Assembly: GCA_036489315.1 (NCBI GenBank)
Contig: DASXFZ010000044.1
Span: forward strand, 86,304 to 150,303
Source of the DNA: Candidatus Cybelea sp.
Lineage (GTDB): Bacteria; Vulcanimicrobiota; Vulcanimicrobiia; Vulcanimicrobiales; Vulcanimicrobiaceae
Direction of reading: 5' to 3'
DNA length: 64,000 nucleotides
Shown here: piece by piece, positions 42,930 to 52,022 of the stretch
Numbering within the stretch: the first letter of the stretch is position 1
How the letters are laid out: every line of letters starts with the position of its first letter
The notes under the pieces: model-generated
What the model was told of the DNA's origin: nothing
Seen by the model: the letters and a program-made list of their open reading frames with translations, nothing else
Database searches by the model: none
Program-made: the position numbers and the translations under genes

Positions 42930-43739
42930 TCAGTGAATCGCCGCCGGGGTCCACGCCGTTCCGTCGGCATATTCGACGCGGAGGATTCGGTAGCTGACGA
43001 CACGCGCCGACCGGAGCGGAATCGAGGCAACTTGCAGATTGAGTGCGGCGCAGTTCTCGTCGTAGCCGCGGTTCGTGCCCTGCTGCCAAGCGCTCAACGA
43101 CTCCCAGCCGTGGATGTTGACGCCGGGCGAGAACGTCCCGCGCCGATCGAGTTCCATCTTGCCGAGTTCCGTCCCGGCTTTATCGGAGATTGGAAACTCG
43201 AAGAGAATCCGCGTCGCGGTCCGCGCGTCGGTGTTGCGAAACGAGATGCAGGCATGCGCGCCGCGGGCGTCGTGCCGCACGGCCGCCCAGCCGCCGAAAA
43301 CGGCGACGTTTCCCTGCGCGGTTTCGGCGATCGCCGGCGATCCAAACAGCAGCGGGCGATACGGGTTCGGCGAGGCGGTGGGTGCAGGGCCGGTCGCCCT
43401 TGGCCGGCGGCTGCCGATATCGCCGTCGCTCGCGCCACGGGCGTAGAGCGCCGAACGGCCGTTGCCGCGCAGCCACTCGAGCACGGCCTGCCGGTCGGCG
43501 TTGCCGAGGTCGAGTATGTTCGATTCTACGCGATCGGCCGGAGTGATCGTGACAACCGGCCGCGCCGCTCCGGAGCGCGCCCACTGCACGACGACGTCGA
43601 ACGCCGAATCGCCCAGGGCTTTCGCGTTGGAAAGGACGTTCGTCAGCGCCGCTGAGGGCGCGGCGGCAACCGGCAGCGAGAGCGCCGGCAGGAGCGCGCA
43701 CGCGAGCGCGCAGAGCATTGCGAAGCGGCGAACGTTCAT
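42930..43739 (-). CDS. Secreted protein of unknown function
   Basis: The 269-residue protein has a clear signal peptide (about 1-27, ending 'PVAAA'). The mature part holds beta-strand-like stretches ('NVAVFGGWAAVRHDARGAHA', 'ILFEFPISD'), a 'CISF' cysteine and a second in 'NCAALN' that could form a disulfide. I recognise no family. It lies upstream of the two propeller lipoproteins on the same strand with a 39-bp gap, so the three may be one operon. Confidence 0.6.
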   Translation of the reverse strand: MNVRRFAMLCALACALLPALSLPVAAAPSAALTNVLSNAKALGDSAFDVVVQWARSGAARPVVTITPADRVESNILDLGNADRQAVLEWLRGNGRSALYARGASDGDIGSRRPRATGPAPTASPNPYRPLLFGSPAIAETAQGNVAVFGGWAAVRHDARGAHACISFRNTDARTATRILFEFPISDKAGTELGKMELDRRGTFSPGVNIHGWESLSAWQQGTNRGYDENCAALNLQVASIPLRSARVVSYRILRVEYADGTAWTPAAIH

Positions 43740-43809
43740 GCGCTCAAGTTCTCGTCGCGCTTTGCGCTCCCTTGCTTGGATTCGCCGACCGATCGGAGAA
43801 GGGAAAAGC

Positions 43810-44649
43810 GTGACTCAAGCGCCGCTGCATCTCCGGCCGCTGACGCCTGCGATCGGCGCGGTCGTCGAAGGCGTCGATCTCGCCGCACCGTCCAGCGACG
43901 AGCGCATCGCGCAGATCCGCGCGGCGCTCGAGCAACGCCTCGTGCTCTTTTTCGAGAACCAGGAGCTGTCGGCCGCGCAGCAGCGGGACTTCGCGGCGCG
44001 TTTCGGACCGCTCTACACGCATCCGTTCTACCCCGGAGACGACGGCGTCCCCGAAGTGATGGTGCTGGCGCACGATGCGACGCACCGCGCGAACAGCGAT
44101 CGCTGGCACAACGACGTTACCTATCTCGAGCGGCCTCCGATGGCCGCCGTGCTCTACGCACAGGAGATTCCCGCGTTGGGCGGCGACACGCTCTGGGCCA
44201 ATATGTATCTCGCCTACGAAACGCTCTCCGATCCCTTGCAGCATTTCGTCTCGGAGCTACGCGCCGTACATTCGTTCGCCAAGAACTTTACCCCCGAGCG
44301 TTTTGCCGCGCTTGGGATGGAGGGACGCCGCGACGAGATGTACGCCGCGCACCCGCCGGTCTCGCATCCCGTCGCGCGGACGAATCCGCAGACCGGGCGC
44401 AAGGCGCTGTACGTCAATGCGGATTTTACCGAACGCATCGAAGGCTTGTCGCCCCGCGAGAGCGAGATGCTGCTGCAGCTGCTCTTCGAACATATGGGCA
44501 AGCCGGAGTTCCAAGTTCGCTGGCGGTGGCAAGCGAACACGGTCGCGATGTGGGATAATCGCTGGACGCAACACTGCGCGCTGGCCGACTATTTCCCCGC
44601 ACGCCGCCGCATGCGGCGCACGACGATTCTCGGCGAACGTCCGGTTTGA
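43810..44649 (+). CDS. TauD/TfdA-family Fe(II)/2-oxoglutarate dioxygenase
   Basis: GTG 43810 has GGAGAAGGG upstream; 279 residues, near the length of E. coli TauD. The iron facial triad is His100-x-Asp102 ('RWHNDVTY') and His255 ('WTQHCALADY'), with Arg266 or Arg269 binding 2-oxoglutarate. These enzymes hydroxylate sulfonates, amino acids or other small acids. The stop overlaps the next start as TTGA, coupling it to an amino-acid permease and a threonine-synthase-like gene. A hydroxylated amino acid or taurine-like substrate is therefore suggested, not shown. Confidence 0.85.
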   Translation: MTQAPLHLRPLTPAIGAVVEGVDLAAPSSDERIAQIRAALEQRLVLFFENQELSAAQQRDFAARFGPLYTHPFYPGDDGVPEVMVLAHDATHRANSDRWHNDVTYLERPPMAAVLYAQEIPALGGDTLWANMYLAYETLSDPLQHFVSELRAVHSFAKNFTPERFAALGMEGRRDEMYAAHPPVSHPVARTNPQTGRKALYVNADFTERIEGLSPRESEMLLQLLFEHMGKPEFQVRWRWQANTVAMWDNRWTQHCALADYFPARRRMRRTTILGERPV

Positions 44650-45974
44650 CGCTGCGGGCGCCGGCGTTCGCGCAACGGCTCGGGATGGCCGACCTGGCGC
44701 TGCTCGTCGTCGGCAGCGTCATCGGTTCGGGCATCTTTCGTACGCCGGCGGTCGTCGCGAAGAGCATCGGAGCGCCCGCACCAATTCTCGCCCTCTGGGT
44801 GCTCGGCGGTGTCGTCGCGCTATGCGGCGCGTTCGTGCTCGGCGAACTCGGTGCGCGACGCCCGGACGGGTGCGGTGCGTACGCGTATCTGCGCGATGCG
44901 TTCGGTCCCGCGGTCGCCTTTGCGTATGGTTGGACGGCCTTGCTCGCATCGCTCACCGGCGGCCTTGCGGCCGCCGCCGTGCTCTTCGCCGGGTACTTTC
45001 TCTCGCTGACGGGTCTCGCGCTCGCGCCGGCGGGGGTCGCGGTGGCGGCGCTCGCGGCGCTCGCATTCGTCAACGTGCTGGGCGTTCGAACGGGAAGTTA
45101 CGTACAGAACGGGCTGTCGTTGCTGAAGCTCGCCGCGCTGGCGGCGCTCGTGATCGCGGCCTTCGCGCATCCTGCCGTGCCCGCCGGCGCCGCAAAGAGC
45201 GCCACGTCGACGCTCCAAAGCGCGGCTGCGCTGAGCCTGGCGATGATTCCCGTCCTCTTCACGTATAACGGAGCGATCGTCGCAAACTTCATGGCGCCGG
45301 AGTCCAAGAATGCCGGGCGCGCTCTTCCGCGAGGCTTGTGGGTGGGGATCGCCGCGGTCGCCGTGCTCTACGTTTTGGTCAACGCCGGCTGCCTTCGCGC
45401 GCTGGGCGTCGACGCGCTCGCGCGCAGCGTCGTCCCCGTCTCCGCGGTCTTGCAAACGACCGTCGGCGCGATCGGCGCGCGCCTCGCCTCGCTCGCGGTT
45501 GCCGTAACGACGTTGGGTTTCATGAGCAATCGGATGCTCACGGTGCCGCGGCTCTACCACGCGATGGCGCACGACGGTCTCTTCTTTGCTGCCGTTGGGA
45601 AAATCGACCCGCGGACACGCGTACCGGTCGTCGCGATCGTGCTGCAGGGAATCGTCGCGGTTGCGATCGCGATCTCCGGCAGCTACGAGCACATACTTAA
45701 CTATGTCGTAGCGACCTCGTACGCTTTTAGCGGTTTGCTCGCGCTTGCGCTCTTTACGCTGCGCGCGCGCGACCGCAGATCGGGAACGCCCGAAGCTGCC
45801 GGTTTTCGCGCGCCCTGGCATCCGCTCTCGACGATCGTCTTCATGATCGCTTCTTGGGGCGTTTCGATCGCAGCTTGCATTAGCTCTCCGCGCGACGGCT
45901 TGGCGGGGCTCGCCATCCTCGCAACCGCGATACCCGCCTACGCGCTCTGGGCACGACGCCGCGGGAAGGCCTGA
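44646..45974 (+). CDS. APC-family amino acid permease
   Basis: The 442-residue protein has twelve membrane helices. The first carries 'LLVVGSVIGSGIFRTPAVVA', the APC substrate-binding GSGIF motif, and a central block 'NFMAPESKNAGRALPRGLWV' is typical of the LAT/AAT group. It imports or exchanges amino acids or amines. It starts at TTG within the dioxygenase stop and its own stop overlaps the threonine synthase ATG, so the three are translated together. Confidence 0.9.
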   Translation: MTLRAPAFAQRLGMADLALLVVGSVIGSGIFRTPAVVAKSIGAPAPILALWVLGGVVALCGAFVLGELGARRPDGCGAYAYLRDAFGPAVAFAYGWTALLASLTGGLAAAAVLFAGYFLSLTGLALAPAGVAVAALAALAFVNVLGVRTGSYVQNGLSLLKLAALAALVIAAFAHPAVPAGAAKSATSTLQSAAALSLAMIPVLFTYNGAIVANFMAPESKNAGRALPRGLWVGIAAVAVLYVLVNAGCLRALGVDALARSVVPVSAVLQTTVGAIGARLASLAVAVTTLGFMSNRMLTVPRLYHAMAHDGLFFAAVGKIDPRTRVPVVAIVLQGIVAVAIAISGSYEHILNYVVATSYAFSGLLALALFTLRARDRRSGTPEAAGFRAPWHPLSTIVFMIASWGVSIAACISSPRDGLAGLAILATAIPAYALWARRRGKA

Positions 45975-47119
45975 TGCTGCCGGCATACCTCGAATGCTCG
46001 CGCGATCCAGGGCACCGTTACGGCGCGCGAGCGTTGGCCAGTACGTGCCCGCAGGACGGCGCTCCGCTGCTCGTTCGTTATGAAATCGAGCGGCTTGCGC
46101 GCGAGAGGGTGCGAGAGCGGGCTTGGACGATGTGGCGCTATCGCGAGATGCTTCCGGTCGCGGCGGACGAGGAGCCGGTCTCGCTCGGTGAGGGTGCAAC
46201 GCCGCTGATCGCGGCCGCCGCGCTCGGGAGCCTTCTCGGCTGCGCCTCGCTCTACATAAAGGATGAAGCGCAGAACCCGACCGGATCGTTTAAGGCGCGT
46301 GGGATGTCGGCCGCGGTGACCGCGGCGAAGCGCCTCGGGGCGCGCGCTTTGGTTGCCCCGAGCGCGGGAAACGCCGGCGGTGCGCTGGCCGCCTACGGTG
46401 CGCGCGCCGGCCTGCCGGTACGCGTTTACGTGCCGGCCGACACTCCCGAAATCTTGATCGAAGAGATGCGAAGTTATGCCGCCGGCGTCGTGCTCGTCGA
46501 CGGCCTGATCGACGAAGCCGGGCGACTCGCGGCGGATTTCGCGCGCGAAAGCGGCGCGTTCAACGTCGCGACCTTCCGCGAGCCGTATCGTGTCGAAGGG
46601 AAGAAGACGATGGGCTACGAGCTGGTCGAGCAGCTCGATCGGCTCCCCGGAACGATCGTCTATCCCACCGGCGGCGGAACCGGCCTGGTCGGCATGTGGA
46701 AAGCGTTCGACGAACTCGAGCGGCTCGAATGGATCGGCCCGGCGCGGCCCGTGATGGTCTGCGTCCAGGCCGAAGGCTGCGCTCCGATCGTGCGCGCGTT
46801 CTTGCGCGGTGAATCCTGCGCGCAACGCGTCGAGGCGGCGTCGACGAAGATGTGGGGCCTGCGGGTTCCGTCGGGGATCGGCGACCGGCTGACGCTGAGC
46901 GCCGTGCGTGCCTCGGCGGGGCACGCCGTCGCGGTTTCCGACGAAGAGTCCGCCGATGCGATGCGCGACATCCATCGCTATGAAGGCGTCGACGCGACGG
47001 AAGAGGGCGGAGCGACGCTTGCAGCATTGCGCCGGCTGCGCGCTCGCGGCGTGGCGCTCCCTCTTCCGATCGTGCTTTTCAATACGGCCGGCTCGCTCAA
47101 GTACGCTCCGCGCCGCTAG
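45974..47119 (+). CDS. thrC: Threonine synthase (PLP fold type II)
   Basis: The 381-residue protein has a short N-terminal region with 'ECS' and 'TCPQDGAPL', a decayed zinc-ribbon (second cysteine of each pair missing). 'SLGEGATPL' follows, then the PLP lysine in 'NPTGSFKARG' (Lys107) and the glycine-rich phosphate loop 'YPTGGGTGLVG'. Threonine synthase converts O-phosphohomoserine to threonine. Other fold type II enzymes look alike, and the operon with a TauD dioxygenase and a permease leaves room for a specialised role. The start overlaps the permease stop (TGATG). Confidence 0.82.
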   Translation: MLPAYLECSRDPGHRYGARALASTCPQDGAPLLVRYEIERLARERVRERAWTMWRYREMLPVAADEEPVSLGEGATPLIAAAALGSLLGCASLYIKDEAQNPTGSFKARGMSAAVTAAKRLGARALVAPSAGNAGGALAAYGARAGLPVRVYVPADTPEILIEEMRSYAAGVVLVDGLIDEAGRLAADFARESGAFNVATFREPYRVEGKKTMGYELVEQLDRLPGTIVYPTGGGTGLVGMWKAFDELERLEWIGPARPVMVCVQAEGCAPIVRAFLRGESCAQRVEAASTKMWGLRVPSGIGDRLTLSAVRASAGHAVAVSDEESADAMRDIHRYEGVDATEEGGATLAALRRLRARGVALPLPIVLFNTAGSLKYAPRR

Positions 47120-47127
47120 CTGCGTTG

Positions 47128-47526
47128 CTACGGCGGCGGAGGCTGGCCGCTGGTGATCGCCGTTGCGTAGAAGTTATTTCCGCGCCAGTAGCCGTGTGCG
47201 ACGATCTGACGGCCGACGGCAACTCGTCCGGACGTTTCGTTGCTCAGAGCCGCAGTATCGTCGACGACGACCGTGCCGTTGGTTTGCTGCAGCGTCACCA
47301 AGTGGCCTTTGACGATCGTGATCGTTCCGGCAACGACTTCGTGCTTGTAGGTTGTCGTCGGACAGTCGCCGTTGGGAACCCACGTGTCGCCGCTCCATGC
47401 GCCGCACGCCGTGTCGACGTACGGCGGCGCACCGGCCGGGGGAGGCGGCGCTCCCTGGGCGCTTGCCGCGGCGGCGCTTATTCCGACCGCCGCCAGAGTC
47501 GTGAGAAGTACAGATAATGCTTTCAT
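47128..47526 (-). CDS. Small secreted protein, OB-fold-like
   Basis: The 132-residue product has a signal peptide cut near 'AAASAQ' and an AAGGGA site before the ATG. The mature part has Pro-rich ends and a beta-rich core ('GTITIVKGHLVTLQQTNGTV', 'GRQIVAHGYWRGNNFYATAI') that resembles secreted OB-fold domains such as DUF5666. Two cysteines ('TACGAW', 'GDCPTT') may pair. Function unknown. Confidence 0.6.
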   Translation of the reverse strand: MKALSVLLTTLAAVGISAAAASAQGAPPPPAGAPPYVDTACGAWSGDTWVPNGDCPTTTYKHEVVAGTITIVKGHLVTLQQTNGTVVVDDTAALSNETSGRVAVGRQIVAHGYWRGNNFYATAITSGQPPPP

Positions 47527-47606
47527 GTCCCTTGATTCCCAGCTTGAGCGTTGCTACGCGCAGCAAGCGCTCGTCGAGGGCCGCAAAATGGGCCGCCGGC
47601 CGCCGG

Positions 47607-49154
47607 CTACGGCAAGCGAGCGGCTGAACTCGATCCGAGATTCTCGATGCCGTAGTGTTTGAGGCGCGGCCACAGCTCCGGCAGCGGCGGATGCATGCCG
47701 CGGCACAGCAGAATCGGACGGTCGCGCTCGTACGGCATCGCGTACGGAGAGGTGCCAAAGCGAGCGATGACGCGCACCGAGCCGCAGACCGAGGACCAGT
47801 CGCCGGGATCCTCGCCGATCGCGATGACCAGCGAGCCATCGTAGCCGCGCGGCCCCCAGAGGTAGTAGTTGTTGTTGCCGCTCAGCGCCGGCGGAAGGTT
47901 CTTTCCGTAAACGTCGACCGCCGCTGCTTCGCCGTAGTTCGAAGCAAAGATCGCGGCTTTCGCGCGATCGGAGGGCGGCAATGCGGCGTAGAGTCCTTCG
48001 ACCGTGCGGGCGAGATCGCGCCACCCGAACTCATCCGAAAGCATCTGCATCAGCGGTGCGCCGATCCCCGCGGCTTCGACCGGGCGCGGGCGATACGACA
48101 TGTTGTCGAGCATGTGCGCCAGTTGCGCCGGCGCGAGCACCGGCAGCACGAGCGGCAGCGAAAGCGCCCCGTTGGCGGCCGCGAGCAGCGCCCACAGACC
48201 GACGAAGAGGCGCGGCAGCCGCGTCGCGGCCGCCGCTCCGGCGGCGAACATCGTCGGATACGCGCCGGCCATGTAATAGCTCTTTCCATGCGAAAGAAAA
48301 ATAAGCAGCGCCGTCACGACGAAGGCGATCGAGAGGTAGCGGAAACGCGCCAAACGCGCCGAGAAAAACGGTGCCAGAATCCCGGTGATCCAGAGCGGCG
48401 CGAGGACGACGTTCACCGACAGTATTTGGTCGACGGTGAAGTGAAGCGGCGTTCCGGTAAAGTTGCCGGCGTTGTCGTTGCGAACCAGTTCGAGGAATGG
48501 AAAGCCGTTAACGGCCTGCCACACGACGTTCGGCAGGGCGATGAGCGCGGCGATTGCAACGCCGATCCAAAGATCGCGCGAGCGCAAAATGCTGCGCGGA
48601 CCGGCGAGCACGATCCCGAGCGCAAGTCCGCACGCCCAAAAGAGGATGCCGTACTTCGTTTCGAAGGCGAAGCCCGCGAAGGCGCCTGCCCACCAAAAGG
48701 CTCGCGGCCGGTCGCGCACGACGGCGAACGTAACGAGATAGGCGACGACGGTGAAGTCGACCGGCTCGAACGTTGAGGTTGAGAGCGTCGCGCTCATCGC
48801 GGTCACGAGCGTCGCCGCCGCGGCCGCGACGGCAGCGAGCCACGCGCCGCGCGTGCTCGCGCCGAGCAGCTGCGCGAACGCGACCGTCAGCGGGACGAGC
48901 AGCACCGCGGCGAGCACCGCCGGAAGGCGCAGAATCCACGGGTGAACGCCCGCGAACTGGGTCGCCGCCGCGAGCAGCGGCACGAGCGGCGGCTGATCGA
49001 CGTAGCCGAAGGCCGGATGCCGCCCGCACACGATGAAATAGAGTTCGTTGCGAAAGATGTCGTACTGTCCGGCGACGGCCAGATGAACGACCGCGACGAC
49101 TGCCGCCACGCTCCAGGCGGCCCACTGCGCTCCCTTGCTCATCTCAGAGATCAT
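47607..49154 (-). CDS. GT39/ArnT-like membrane glycosyltransferase
   Basis: The start is placed at ATG 49154 (or 49142); the longer in-frame extension is Arg-rich and overlaps the divergent ada region. The 515-residue protein has about ten membrane helices and the GT39 signatures 'DIFRNELYFIVCGRHPAFGYVDQPPLVPLL' (seen in two parts, with the Asp/Glu of the first loop) and a Cys-containing C-terminal soluble domain. It transfers a sugar from polyprenyl phosphate at the periplasmic side. It is not near the other polysaccharide genes. Confidence 0.82.
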   Translation of the reverse strand: MISEMSKGAQWAAWSVAAVVAVVHLAVAGQYDIFRNELYFIVCGRHPAFGYVDQPPLVPLLAAATQFAGVHPWILRLPAVLAAVLLVPLTVAFAQLLGASTRGAWLAAVAAAAATLVTAMSATLSTSTFEPVDFTVVAYLVTFAVVRDRPRAFWWAGAFAGFAFETKYGILFWACGLALGIVLAGPRSILRSRDLWIGVAIAALIALPNVVWQAVNGFPFLELVRNDNAGNFTGTPLHFTVDQILSVNVVLAPLWITGILAPFFSARLARFRYLSIAFVVTALLIFLSHGKSYYMAGAYPTMFAAGAAAATRLPRLFVGLWALLAAANGALSLPLVLPVLAPAQLAHMLDNMSYRPRPVEAAGIGAPLMQMLSDEFGWRDLARTVEGLYAALPPSDRAKAAIFASNYGEAAAVDVYGKNLPPALSGNNNYYLWGPRGYDGSLVIAIGEDPGDWSSVCGSVRVIARFGTSPYAMPYERDRPILLCRGMHPPLPELWPRLKHYGIENLGSSSAARLP

Positions 49155-49258
49155 ACTACACGCCGGAAGGCCGGCGCCCGCAAGGCCGCAGGCTGCGCCC
49201 AGCGCGATCGAGCAAGTTCCGGATGGCTCGCGAGGCCACGCTGCGATATGGTCTTTGT

Positions 49259-50126
49259 ATGAACGAAGTCGAACGAATTCATGAGATCTGCCGCTACGCC
49301 GAGGCGCACAGCGACGAGACGCTGAGCCTCGATGCGCTGGCGAAGCGAGCAAAGATGAGCAAATACCACTTTGCTCGCCGCTTCAAAGAGGTCGTCGGCG
49401 TGACCGGCCGAGATGCGGCTGCGCCGGCTCAAGGGAGCGCTGAAAGAAGAACGCTCCGTCGACGAAGCGCTGTACGACGCAGGATACGGCTCCCCCAGCC
49501 GAGTCTACGAGAAAGCGGTTCGCAATCTCGGCATGACTCCCGCGCAGTATCGTTCCGCCGGCAAAGGTATTTCAATCTCTTATGCGACGCTGGAGACGCC
49601 GGTCGGTTTGATGATGATCGGCGCAACGGATCGGGGCATCTGCTACGCGCAGTTCGGCGACTTGAGCGAAGCGCTCTTGAGCCGGCTGCGCGCCGAGTAC
49701 GCGAACGCGACGATCGCGCCGGCGAAAGAACCGTACCACTCGGACTTCCCCAAGTGGGTCGACGCGATCTCGCGCTACCTTGCCGGCGCGCAGCCGCACC
49801 TTGACCTGCCGCTCGACATCCGCGCGAGTGCATTCCAAATGCGCGTCTGGAAGTACCTGCAGTCGATTCCCTACGGCGACGTCGCATCGTACGGCGAAGT
49901 GGCGGCGGGGATCGGCTATCCATCGGCGGCGCGGGCCGTCGGCGGCGCGATCGCGCGCAATTGCGTTGCCCTGGTGATTCCATGCCATCGCGTGATACGC
50001 GAGTCCGGTGCGCTCGGCGGCTATCGCTGGGGATTCGAGCGCAAGCGAGCGCTGCTCGATCTGGAGCGCTCGAATCGCGGCCGCCGGGAAGAGCGGTCGA
50101 GGGTAACGCCAAAGATACGGCGATGA
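49259..50126 (+). pseudogene. ada: Ada-type AraC-HTH / O6-methylguanine-DNA methyltransferase, frameshifted
   Basis: From ATG 49259 the first frame encodes 'NEVERIHEICRYAEAHSDET', the first AraC helix-turn-helix 'LSLDALAKRAKMSKYHFARRF' (in part) and 'KEVVGVT', then loses sense at about 49403. From 49413, in the next frame, the protein resumes with 'MRLRRLKGALKEERSVDEAL' and the second HTH 'GYGSPSRVYEK', then a complete methyltransferase with the acceptor motif 'PCHRV' and 'GGYRWG'. About 14 nt seem to be missing between 'GVT' and 'MRLRRLK'. The methyltransferase half could still be made from ATG 49413 (237 residues). No N-terminal zinc/Cys Ada domain is present. Confidence 0.78.
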
Positions 50127-50167
50127 AGCAAGCGGTGACCGCAGCGGTCGCGCTGACCCGGTAACGC

Positions 50168-51478
50168 GTGGAAGCCGATGCGATCGTTATCGGCGCCGGA
50201 GCGGCCGGGCTGGCGGCGGCCCGGAGTTTGGCGGGCGGCTCGGCGCGCGTCGTGTTGCTCGAAGCGCGCGATCGCGCCGGTGGTCGCGTCTGGTCGCGTT
50301 CCGCTCCGCGGGGCGGCGTTGCTGCGGAGCTCGGCGCCGAGTTTATTCACGGTGCCGCGCCGCGAACGATGGCCCTGCTGCGGGAAGCGGGTGCGGCCGC
50401 CGTCGACCTCGGCGGCGAATCGTGGTCTCGCGGGCCGGGCGGCGCGCTCGTGCGGGACAGTCTCGAATTCGTCGAAGCCGCACGCATCCTCGAACGATCG
50501 CGTTCGCTGGAAACCGACGAGAGCGTCGACGCGTACTTGCGCCGTTTCGACGGGGACCGCGCGCTCGCGAAGCGAGTCGCCGATGCGCGGCTCTTCGTCG
50601 AAGGTTTCGAGGCGGCCGATCCGGCGATTGCCAGCGTGCACTCCATCGCCGACGAGCTGCGCTCCGGGGTCGATTCGCACAGTACGCGTCCGCTCGGAGG
50701 ATACGCGCCGATCTTCGGCGTGCTGCAGCGAGCCTGTCTCGCGGGCGGCGTGGATATCCGGCTTTCGAGCGTCGTGCAGCGCATCTCGTGGCGCCGCGGC
50801 GAAGCGGCGGTCGACGTCCTCGGACCCGGCGGCGACGTGCAGACGATCCGCGCCAGGGTCGTGCTGGTAACGGTTCCGGCGGGAGTCCTCAAACACCGCG
50901 GCGACGACGCCGAGTTCGTCTTCGATCCCGAGCTGCCGCAGAGCAAACGCGCCGCGCTCGCGCAGATCGAGATGGGCCACGTCGTGAAGATTGCGCTGTG
51001 GTTTCGCAGTCCGTTCTGGGAGCGAGTCGACCGCGGCCGGTATCGGAACGCCGCGTTTTTCCGCATCGGCGCGGCACCGGTGACCGCCGTGTGGACCCAG
51101 GTGCCGGTCCGCAGCGAGCTGCTCGTCACCTGGATAGGCGGACCGAAAGCGATGGCGCTGGACGGCCTCTCACCGAGCGAACGCGTGGAGCGCGCGCTAG
51201 GAGAACTGGGCGACTTCTTAGGCAACGCAGAAGTGCGCGGCGAGTTCGAATCGGCGCTCACGCACGATTGGAGCGCCGACCCGTTCTCGCGCGGCGCGTA
51301 CAGTTACGTCAGGGTCGGCGGCGGCGGCGCGCGCGCGGTGCTGGGGGCGCCGATCGATGGGACCCTCTTCTTCGCCGGAGAAGCAACCTCGATGGACGAT
51401 CAGGGCGGCACGGTCAACGGAGCGCTGGAGAGCGGTGAGCGCGCCGCAGGCGAGGCGGCGCACGTACTCAATGGCTGA
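50168..51478 (+). CDS. Flavin monoamine oxidase-family protein
   Basis: The 436-residue protein starts at GTG with 'AIVIGAGAAGLAAARSL' (GxGxxG), 'VVLLEARDRAGGRVW' (the second FAD motif), 'ELGAEFIHG' and the C-terminal FAD contact 'FFAGEATSMDDQGGTVNGAL'. These are amine oxidase (PF01593) hallmarks. It likely oxidises an amine or polyamine with O2, in the cytoplasm because no signal is seen. Its 3' end overlaps a small membrane-protein gene by 8 nt. Confidence 0.87.
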   Translation: MEADAIVIGAGAAGLAAARSLAGGSARVVLLEARDRAGGRVWSRSAPRGGVAAELGAEFIHGAAPRTMALLREAGAAAVDLGGESWSRGPGGALVRDSLEFVEAARILERSRSLETDESVDAYLRRFDGDRALAKRVADARLFVEGFEAADPAIASVHSIADELRSGVDSHSTRPLGGYAPIFGVLQRACLAGGVDIRLSSVVQRISWRRGEAAVDVLGPGGDVQTIRARVVLVTVPAGVLKHRGDDAEFVFDPELPQSKRAALAQIEMGHVVKIALWFRSPFWERVDRGRYRNAAFFRIGAAPVTAVWTQVPVRSELLVTWIGGPKAMALDGLSPSERVERALGELGDFLGNAEVRGEFESALTHDWSADPFSRGAYSYVRVGGGGARAVLGAPIDGTLFFAGEATSMDDQGGTVNGALESGERAAGEAAHVLNG

Positions 51479-52013
51479 CTCCGCCGCGGCGTGTCTCACG
51501 CCGTGGTCGAGCTTCTACGTCGTCATCGGTTCGTCGGCCGCGGCACTGACCGGTCTGATGTTCGTCGTGATCACGATCGTTGCCGGAACCGAGCGCGTGA
51601 CCCAAAGCCAAGACGGAATCTCAACCTTCAGCACCCCCATCGTCATGCATTTTTGCGCGGTGCTGTTCGTTTCGGCGGTCCTCATCGCGCCGTGGCACCG
51701 GTTGATCTTCCCGGGGGTTCTCATCGGGATTCTCGGCCTCTACGAACTCGCGTACCTCGGCCGAGGGGCGCTGCGGACGCGACGACTGTCGGGGTACACT
51801 CCGGATCTCGACGACTGGACGTGGTACTGGATACTTCCGCTGGCTGCCTATGCGACGGTGTTCGGCGGGGCGATCGGCCTGGAGATCGCTCCCGTCGACG
51901 CCCTCTTCGCGGTCGCTTCCGGAGCCTTGCTGCTGATCTTCATCGGCATACGAAACGCGTGGGACATCGTAACCTATTTAACGGTCGGAGGCGGCGCGCA
52001 TCCCCCGAGCTAA
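51471..52013 (+). CDS. Small integral membrane protein of unknown function
   Basis: ATG 51471 lies inside the end of the amine oxidase gene. The 180-residue protein has about five membrane helices, the first with 'FYVVIGSSAAALTGLMFVV', and a hydrophilic loop 'RTRRLSGYTPDLDDW'. This looks like a family of uncharacterised bacterial membrane proteins. The tight spacing suggests co-expression with the oxidase and perhaps the DUF302 gene that follows. Confidence 0.7.
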   Translation: MADSAAACLTPWSSFYVVIGSSAAALTGLMFVVITIVAGTERVTQSQDGISTFSTPIVMHFCAVLFVSAVLIAPWHRLIFPGVLIGILGLYELAYLGRGALRTRRLSGYTPDLDDWTWYWILPLAAYATVFGGAIGLEIAPVDALFAVASGALLLIFIGIRNAWDIVTYLTVGGGAHPPS

Positions 52014-52022
52014 GCTGCGGTG

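Noticed and set aside
44820..46199. 459-codon minus-strand frame opposite the APC permease
   Set aside because: Highly Arg/Glu-rich shadow; the plus strand encodes a standard 12-helix permease.
47655..48776. 373-codon plus-strand frame opposite the GT39 gene
   Set aside because: Charged low-complexity shadow of a membrane-protein gene; no motif.
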